A stretch of 64,000 nt of DNA. It comes from CAXBMB01 sp963976695 (GTDB lineage Bacteria; Pseudomonadota; Alphaproteobacteria; Kiloniellales; DSM-21159). Under the pieces are notes generated by a model. The model was not told the DNA's origin, ran no database searches, and worked only from the letters and a program-made list of their open reading frames with translations. The stretch is taken from assembly GCA_963976695.1 (NCBI GenBank), contig CAXBMB010000003.1, forward strand, positions 1 through 64,000, given 5' to 3'. The position numbers were made by a program, and so were the translations under genes. Below are positions 58,762-64,000 of the stretch, piece after piece (positions within the stretch are counted from its first letter, which is position 1; every line of letters begins with the position of its first letter).

Positions 58762-60309
58762 TCAAGCCCGGTTGTCGGACAATCGGGCTAACTCTGCCTC
58801 GGCCAACGTTTTACCGCCTTGTTCCCCGGTTTTGGTGCGCCGCACCGCGTCATGCCAGCCAGCCAGTTGTTGGCGGCGCACGCCGGCGTCGATGCGCGGA
58901 TTGAAACTCGCATCCTGCCGCCACTGTCCGGCCAGATCTTCCAGTGATCGGTAGTAACCAGCCTGCAGACCGGCCAGATAGGCGGCGCCCAGCGCCGTGG
59001 TCTCGCTGACCATCGGGCGTTGCACCGGCAAGTCAAGCGTGTCGGCGAGGAATTGCAACAGCCAGTCGTTGGCCACCATGCCGCCATCCACCTTCAGGGT
59101 TTTGGGCCGCACGCCGTCTTCGGCCATGGCCTGGAAAAGATCGTAGGTTTGGTAGCAGACCGACTCCAGCGCGGCGCGAACCAGTTCCGCCACCCCGGTA
59201 TCTCTGGTCAGGCCAAAGAGCGCGCCGCGGGCTTCCGAGTCCCAGTGCGGCGCGCCCAGTCCGGTGAAGGCCGGCACCAGATAGACGCCTTGATTGCTGG
59301 CCAGGGAGCGGGCCAGAGCTTCGGTTTCGGCGGCGCTGGAGATGATCTTCAAGCCGTCGCGCAGCCACTGCACCGCCGCGCCGGAAACGAAGATCGAGCC
59401 TTCGATGGCATAGGTGGTCTGGCCGTTCAGCCGGTAGCAGATGGTGGTCAACAGCCGGTTCTTCGAGGTGATCGCCTGGTCGCCGGTGTTGAGCAGCACG
59501 AAGCAGCCGGTGCCGTAGGTGCTCTTGATGCTGCCCGGTTCGAAGCAGGCCTGGCCGATGGCGGCGGCCTGCTGGTCGCCAGCGATGCCGAGGATCGGAA
59601 TCTCCCGCCCAAACAGCCGGGGATCGGTCCTGCCGAAGTCGGCGGCGCAATCCTTGACAGTTGGCAGAACCGACGGGGGCACCTTGAACAGCGCCAGCAA
59701 CTCCGGGTCCCAACGGTTGTCGCGAATATTGAACAGGTTGGTGCGGCTGGCGTTGGTGGCGTCGGTGGCGTGAACCTTGCCCCCGGTCAACCGCCAGAGC
59801 AGGAAAGAATCCACGGTGCCGAAGGCCAATTCGCCCTTGTCGGCCTGCTGGCGGGCGTTTTCCACCCGATCCAGGATCCAAGCAACCTTGGTTGCGGAAA
59901 AGTAGGGGTCAATCAGCAGGCCGGTCTTGGCGCTGACCATCGGTTCCGCGCCGGCCTCGCGCAGCTTGCGGCAGGCTTCCGAGGTCCGGCGATCCTGCCA
60001 GACGATGGCCTTGTAAAGCGCCTTGCCGGTCTTGCGATTCCACACCAGGGTTGTTTCGCGCTGATTGGTGATGCCAATCGCCGCCACTTTGAAGCCCTTG
60101 CTTTCGGCCTCGGACAGCGCCTGTCGACTGACCTCCAGCGTGCTGTTCCAGATGTCCTCGGGCTCATGTTCGACCCAGCCGTCGGAGGGGTAGTGCTGCT
60201 GGAATTCCTGCTGCGCCGTGGAGACCGAGCGCCCCTGCTTGTCAAAGACGATGGCGCGCGAGGAGGTGGTGCCTTGATCAATCGCCAGGATGCAGTCCTT
60301 GTCGCTCAT
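58762..60309 (-). CDS. glpK: Glycerol kinase
   Basis: About 515 residues of the FGGY kinase family. N-terminal ATP motif ILAIDQGTTSSRAIVFDKQG, the substrate region GWVEHEPEDIWNS, ITNQRETTLVWNRKTGKALYKAIVWQDRRT (FGGY signature region) and GLGAPHWDSEARGALFGLTRD. It phosphorylates glycerol to glycerol 3-phosphate. ATG 60309 has GAGGGG six bases upstream. It is divergent from glpR, while glpD and glpS lie beyond on the other strand. Confidence 0.97.
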   Translation of the reverse strand: MSDKDCILAIDQGTTSSRAIVFDKQGRSVSTAQQEFQQHYPSDGWVEHEPEDIWNSTLEVSRQALSEAESKGFKVAAIGITNQRETTLVWNRKTGKALYKAIVWQDRRTSEACRKLREAGAEPMVSAKTGLLIDPYFSATKVAWILDRVENARQQADKGELAFGTVDSFLLWRLTGGKVHATDATNASRTNLFNIRDNRWDPELLALFKVPPSVLPTVKDCAADFGRTDPRLFGREIPILGIAGDQQAAAIGQACFEPGSIKSTYGTGCFVLLNTGDQAITSKNRLLTTICYRLNGQTTYAIEGSIFVSGAAVQWLRDGLKIISSAAETEALARSLASNQGVYLVPAFTGLGAPHWDSEARGALFGLTRDTGVAELVRAALESVCYQTYDLFQAMAEDGVRPKTLKVDGGMVANDWLLQFLADTLDLPVQRPMVSETTALGAAYLAGLQAGYYRSLEDLAGQWRQDASFNPRIDAGVRRQQLAGWHDAVRRTKTGEQGGKTLAEAELARLSDNRA

Positions 60310-60612
60310 GCTCTTTCCCCTCACAGCTTGTTACAGCTTGCGCCCGTTGCAATCAGCAGGCCGCGCCGGTTCGATGGTCGTCGCTGGTTTCTGCTTGGCG
60401 CGTCATTTTCCTGCGCGGCCAAAAAAAACCGAAACCAGCTTTTGCAGGGATAGTTGCTCCTGTAAAGTTCATTTCCGAAAATAACTGAACCCGCTGGTCA
60501 AAGGCGCGTTGCGCGCCATCACCGGACCAGGCTTGGCGGCGGTGGTCGATCTTTGCTGGACGACGCCATGACCCGCTTATGGCGGGAGGGTGGAAAGGGG
60601 AACAGACCAACC
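60310..60612. promoter_or_regulatory. glpK-glpR divergent control region
   Basis: 303 bases between divergent genes. It contains a run of eight A (60421-60428) and an AT-rich patch with the imperfect palindrome at 60466-60486. Both promoters should lie here. No further gene is seen. Confidence 0.55.
60466..60486. promoter_or_regulatory. Possible GlpR operator
   Basis: AGTT..TTTC-C-GAAA..AACT: a 21-base imperfect palindrome with eight of ten pairs matching, between glpK and glpR. Position and symmetry fit a DeoR-type site, but the GlpR consensus in this group is not known to me in detail, so this is a candidate only. Confidence 0.4.
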
Positions 60613-61380
60613 GTGAATGACATCAGCCCAAGAATGGGAAAGATTTTGCACCTGGTGCGCGCGCAGGGGTTCGTCAGCATTGAAGCCTTGGCCGAACGCT
60701 TCAAGGTCACGCCGCAAACCGTGCGCCGCGACATCAACGCGCTCTGTGATCAGGATCTTTTGCGACGCTACCACGGCGGCGCCGGCCTGCCGTCGTCGGT
60801 GGAAAACGCGCCCTACGGCGCCCGTCAGGTGATGAACCTGACGGAAAAGAGCGCCATCGCCTACGAACTGGCCAAGCACATTCCCAACCGCGCCTCGCTG
60901 TTCATCAACATCGGCACCACCACCGAGGCGGTGGCCCAGGCTTTGCTCCAGCATGAGGGGCTGCGCATCATCACCAACAACCTCAATGTGGCGTCGATCT
61001 TGAGCGGAAACCCCGACTTTGAGGTCATCCTGGCCGGCGGCGTGGTGCGGTCGCGCGACCGGGGGATCGTCGGCGAGGCGACCATCGACCTGATTCGGCA
61101 ATTTAAAGTCGACTACGGCATCATCGGGATTTCCTGCGTCGAGGAGGACGGAACGTTGCTGGACTACGACTACCGGGAAGTTCGCGTCGCCCAGGCGATT
61201 ATCGGCAACTCCCGCAAGGTGATCCTGGTTGCCGACCACTCGAAATTCAACCGCACCGCCATGGTGCGGCTGGGGCATATCTCGCAGGTTGACATGCTGA
61301 TTACCGACAAACGACCGCTCGCCTCGATGGTCAAGCTGTTGGCGGACGGCGCCGTCGAATTGGCGGTGGCTGGCCGCTAG
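60613..61380 (+). CDS. glpR: DeoR-family glycerol-3-phosphate regulon repressor
   Basis: About 255 residues from GTG 60613; an in-frame ATG at 60568 is possible and its ribosome site is equally weak, so the start is uncertain. N-terminal DeoR helix-turn-helix: MGKILHLVRAQGFVSIEALAERFKVTPQTVRRDINAL, with the DeoR signature. The sugar-phosphate sensing domain shows LFINIGTTTEAVAQAL, IITNNLNVASIL, VILAGGVVRSRDRGIVG and VADHSKFNRTAMVRLG, close to GlpR. It is expected to repress glpK and glpD-glpS until glycerol 3-phosphate is present. Confidence 0.92.
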   Translation: MNDISPRMGKILHLVRAQGFVSIEALAERFKVTPQTVRRDINALCDQDLLRRYHGGAGLPSSVENAPYGARQVMNLTEKSAIAYELAKHIPNRASLFINIGTTTEAVAQALLQHEGLRIITNNLNVASILSGNPDFEVILAGGVVRSRDRGIVGEATIDLIRQFKVDYGIIGISCVEEDGTLLDYDYREVRVAQAIIGNSRKVILVADHSKFNRTAMVRLGHISQVDMLITDKRPLASMVKLLADGAVELAVAGR

Positions 61381-61667
61381 CGTGCGATGTCGCGCTAGCC
61401 GGGCCCGCCGACTTCGGCCCGGGCTGCCGCCGTTCGGTGCGGCGACAGCTGAGGCTTCGAACAGTATTCTAGAAAATTTCAGGATGTTTTTGTTCGAATG
61501 AACTTTGGCTCGGACCGGTTGCGCCGGGTTCGAAGCGACGCTGGCCGGGGTTTTTGCGTCGGGAAAGCCGCGGCCGCGCCGCAAGGGTCTGGCTCCGCGG
61601 GGCCGGACGGGGTAATGGGCGATGGCGTGAGAAACTATCATTAGATTAATCAATTAGTTGGTAAAAT

Positions 61668-61685
61668 GTTGATCGATCGATCAAC
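61668..61685. repeat. 18-bp perfect palindrome
   Basis: GTTGATCGATCGATCAAC is fully self-complementary. It lies in the glpD upstream region beside an AT-rich stretch (ATTAGATTAATCAATTAG) and could bind a dimeric regulator; its GATC content could also make it a Dam/CcrM-independent chance palindrome. Confidence 0.85.
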
Positions 61686-61927
61686 GTCGGAATCGGCGGG
61701 CCCGCGCGCGGCAAAATGGATTTTTTTTGCCCGGACGATGCCTTATAAATCAACAACCTGAAGGATTTCTTCGGCCGGTTCCGGTCGGTTGTTGGGGCTT
61801 GGGCGTCGATTTTCATATCCGAACATTTTTTTTCATATATAATCATGGTCGAGATAGCAGGTGGGATGCCCGCGACGCAGAGAGCTGCGCAAGACAGCCT
61901 CTGATTCACCCCGAATACAGGGTGCTT

Positions 61928-61967
61928 GACGACAGAAGCGAAGCGCCAAGCGCTTCTTTTCGTCGTC
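61928..61967 (+). promoter_or_regulatory. Leader hairpin upstream of glpD
   Basis: Two stacked stems: GACGAC (61928-61933) with GTCGTC (61962-61967), and AGAAGCG (61934-61940) with CGCTTCT (61951-61957). The loop is AAGCGCCAAG and TTTTC forms a bulge. The structure could be an attenuator or 5' stabiliser of the glpD message. Confidence 0.5.
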
Positions 61968-62029
61968 GATCACAGACTGAGGGTGGCGCGGAGTTGGATG
62001 GTTTTCAGGTCTAATTTGGGACAGTAAGA

Positions 62030-63532
62030 ATGATGGCGCGTGCAGCGCAGGGCGAGATATTTGACCTGGTGGTCATCGGCGGCGGCATCAATGGCGTGGG
62101 TATCGCCAGGGACGCCGCCGGCCGTGGTTTGAAGGTCCTGGTTTGTGAAAAGAACGACTTGGCCAGCGCCACCTCGTCGGCCTCCACCAAGTTGATTCAC
62201 GGTGGGCTGCGGTATTTGGAATACTATGAGTTTCGGTTGGTGCGTGAAGCGCTGGTGGAGCGCGAGGTGCTGCTGCGGGCCGCCCCGCACATCATCCGGC
62301 CGCTGCGCTTTGTTCTGCCGCATGTCAAGGCGCTCCGACCGGCCTGGATGGTGCGGCTCGGCCTGTTCCTTTACGACCACTTGGGGGGGCGCAAGATCCT
62401 GCCCGGCACCCGCAGCGTCAATTTTCGCCGCGACCCCACCGGGGTCTGCCTGCGTGACGACATCACCCGGGGGTTCGAATATTCAGACTGTTGGGTCGAC
62501 GATGCCCGCCTGGTGGTTCTCAACGCCCTGGACGCGGTTGAGCGCGGGGCGAAAGTCTTGACCCGCACCGCCTGCACCCGGGCGGAGCGGGAAGCCGACC
62601 TGTGGCGGGTCGACCTGAAGCCCGAGGACGGCGCGGCCTTCCAGGTCCGCGCGCGGGCCTTGATCAATGCCGGCGGGCCTTGGGTCAGCGATATTCTCGG
62701 CAAGGTTATCCACGTCAATCGACCGGCGGGACTGCGCCTGGTCAAGGGCTCCCATTTGGTGGTGCCGCGTTTCTATGAAGGCGCCCAGGCCTATATCTTC
62801 CAAAATGAAGACCGCCGGATTGTTTTTACCATTCCCTATGAGCAGCATTTCACCCTGGTGGGGACTACCGACCTGCCTTATGTGGGCGATCCCGCCAAGG
62901 TGGCGATCGACGAGGATGAAATCGCCTATCTGCTGACGTCGGTCAACAGCTACTTCAAAAAGCAAATTCACTGCGCCGACGTGGTTTGGACGTATTCGGG
63001 GGTGCGGCCGCTCTATGATGACCAAAGCGCCAATGTGTCCGCCGTGACGCGCGACTACGTCTTCGATATTGACAGCGGCAACGGGCAAGCGCCGCTGCTG
63101 TCGGTTTTCGGTGGAAAACTAACCACCTATCGCAAGCTGGCCGAACATGCCCTGGGCAAGCTGCAACCCTTGATGGGCTTTTCCGCCAACACCTGGACGG
63201 TCACCGGAACCTTGCCGGGCGGGGACATGCCCGACGCCGATTTCGAAGCTTTCCTGGGATCGATTCAAAAGCGCTATCATTGGTTGCCGGCGAATCTGCT
63301 GCGCCGCTACGCCCGTGCCTATGGTACGCGTATTGAGGTACTGTTGAAGGATAAAACCTCGCTGAGCGACCTGGGCGAGGACTTCGGTGAGGGAATTTAT
63401 GAAGCGGAACTGGCCTATCTGATTGAAAAGGAATGGCTGCGTACCGCTGACGATCTGTTGTGGCGGCGCTCCAAGCTGGGGTTGCACGTGAGCGATGAAA
63501 CCAAGGAACGGCTCAGGGCGCGGCTGAAATAA
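62030..63532 (+). CDS. glpD: Aerobic glycerol-3-phosphate dehydrogenase
   Basis: About 500 residues, FAD-dependent enzyme oxidising glycerol 3-phosphate to dihydroxyacetone phosphate and passing electrons to quinone at the membrane. Motifs: FDLVVIGGGINGVGIARDAAGRGLKVLVCEKNDLASATSSASTKLIHGGLRYLEYYEF, the GlpD-type FVLPHVKALRPAWMVRLGLFLYDHLGG, and the late VVWTYSGVRPLYDD and SVFGGKLTTYRKLAEHAL. The full length is present. Start at 62030 or the adjacent ATG at 62033. It lies between glpR and glpS on the same strand. Confidence 0.97.
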   Translation: MMARAAQGEIFDLVVIGGGINGVGIARDAAGRGLKVLVCEKNDLASATSSASTKLIHGGLRYLEYYEFRLVREALVEREVLLRAAPHIIRPLRFVLPHVKALRPAWMVRLGLFLYDHLGGRKILPGTRSVNFRRDPTGVCLRDDITRGFEYSDCWVDDARLVVLNALDAVERGAKVLTRTACTRAEREADLWRVDLKPEDGAAFQVRARALINAGGPWVSDILGKVIHVNRPAGLRLVKGSHLVVPRFYEGAQAYIFQNEDRRIVFTIPYEQHFTLVGTTDLPYVGDPAKVAIDEDEIAYLLTSVNSYFKKQIHCADVVWTYSGVRPLYDDQSANVSAVTRDYVFDIDSGNGQAPLLSVFGGKLTTYRKLAEHALGKLQPLMGFSANTWTVTGTLPGGDMPDADFEAFLGSIQKRYHWLPANLLRRYARAYGTRIEVLLKDKTSLSDLGEDFGEGIYEAELAYLIEKEWLRTADDLLWRRSKLGLHVSDETKERLRARLK

Positions 63533-63772
63533 CCCGTCGGGAGGCGGCGATGATGGTCCCGGCCGGATGGCGACAGGCCAGAACGCCGGCGCGGTTGCGG
63601 GCCGCCCTGTCGAGAGGGCGCCGGCGGCGCGCAGGCGCTCGCGACCTGGAAGCAGGTCGGGGGCAGGGACCCGAAAGCAGGTCGGCGCACCAAAGCGCTG
63701 TCCCGGGATAAGCAGCGTTGAGGCTTGGGAGGACCGGGTTTCAGCCGATAGGATCGGAGAGTTTTGGGCTAA

Positions 63773-64000
63773 ATGTCACTCAAGCTAGAAGCCGTGACCA
63801 AGCAAGTCGGACGCCAGACGCATCTGCATGCGATGTCTCTTGAATTTGATGCCGGCTCATTGAACGTATTGCTGGGGCCGACCTTGTCGGGAAAAACCTC
63901 GTTGATGCGGATGATGGCGGGGCTGGACAGACCCAGCAGCGGCCGACTTTTCATGAATGGCGAAGATGTCACCGGCGTGCCCGTGCAGCGTCGCAACGTG
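63773..64000 (+). CDS. glpS: Glycerol ABC transporter ATP-binding protein GlpS, partial
   Basis: Open frame of 76 codons from ATG 63773 running off the window end. It encodes the first part of an ABC ATPase with Walker A LLGPTLSGKTSLMRMMAGL and a following GRLFMNGEDVTGVPVQRRNV, the pattern seen in the GlpS subunit of the glpSTPQV glycerol importer of alphaproteobacteria. The later signature and Walker B motifs lie outside the window. It follows glpD by 240 bases, so the rest of the glycerol importer is expected downstream. Confidence 0.85.
   Translation, partial: MSLKLEAVTKQVGRQTHLHAMSLEFDAGSLNVLLGPTLSGKTSLMRMMAGLDRPSSGRLFMNGEDVTGVPVQRRNV

Larger units (their letters stand above)
61381..62029. 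promoter_or_regulatory. glpR-glpD intergenic region
   Basis: 649 bases without a supported gene. It contains an AT-rich zone with GTTCGAATGAAC-type half-palindromes near 61492-61505, an 18-bp palindrome at 61668-61685, an AT-rich stretch around 61810-61855, and a two-part hairpin at 61928-61967 that ends 62 bases before glpD. The length suggests an independent glpD promoter with a structured leader. Confidence 0.55.

Overview
The window is GC-rich, densely coded DNA from an alphaproteobacterium. It looks most like the Rhodospirillales and their relatives, judged by family content only, since no search was possible. The pointers are separate purL, purQ and purS genes followed by bolA and a monothiol glutaredoxin; a choline ABC transporter with betI and betA; an ArsR regulator fused to a methyltransferase in front of metF; a four-part ligase-associated DNA repair set; and the alphaproteobacterial glycerol ABC transporter gene glpS. 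No rRNA, tRNA, CRISPR array, phage or insertion sequence was recognised, so this reads as ordinary chromosome.

Layout. 0.1-4.0 kb: a solute-binding protein, a DMT-type exporter and an adenosine-deaminase-like lipoprotein. 4.3-11.7 kb: glutaredoxin, BolA and purine synthesis (purL, purQ, an inserted glycolipid-binding-family gene, purS, and purC further on), with bluB on the other strand. 12-14.9 kb: a PAS_5 protein, tag, a small protein and a second orphan binding protein. 15.3-23.0 kb: the ligase-associated repair set (PdeM nuclease, Lhr-type helicase, SNM1-like exonuclease, ATP-dependent ligase), with psuG and a HIT gene between its two arms. The ligase has lost several catalytic residues.

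25-46 kb is a methylated-osmolyte region. It holds an MttB-family methyltransferase, two tandem dimethylglycine/sarcosine-dehydrogenase-like flavoproteins, two GcvA-type LysR regulators, an atypical SDR, a Rieske oxygenase with a bridging glutamate, choline dehydrogenase (betA) with betI and a perfect palindromic BetI-type operator, the choline importer choXWV, and betaine-homocysteine methyltransferase. Together these could import choline, oxidise it toward betaine, strip the methyl groups one by one and pass one to homocysteine. The betaine-aldehyde dehydrogenase gene is not in the window.

46-64 kb holds hrpB, a beta-carbonic anhydrase, a TetR regulator, hspQ, the ArsR-methyltransferase/metF/MetH1-like operon, a methyltransferase with a CDP-alcohol phosphotransferase, hemN behind an FNR-type box, and a glycerol region (glpK divergent from glpR, then glpD and glpS, the last cut by the window end).

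Two features run through the whole window. There are thirteen short tandem arrays with units of 9-26 bp; those inside genes have units divisible by three and the others do not. There are also two inverted copies of a dispersed element of about 120 bp, at 12.1 kb and 58.0 kb. Many start codons are GTG or TTG, chosen here from Shine-Dalgarno position and family length.
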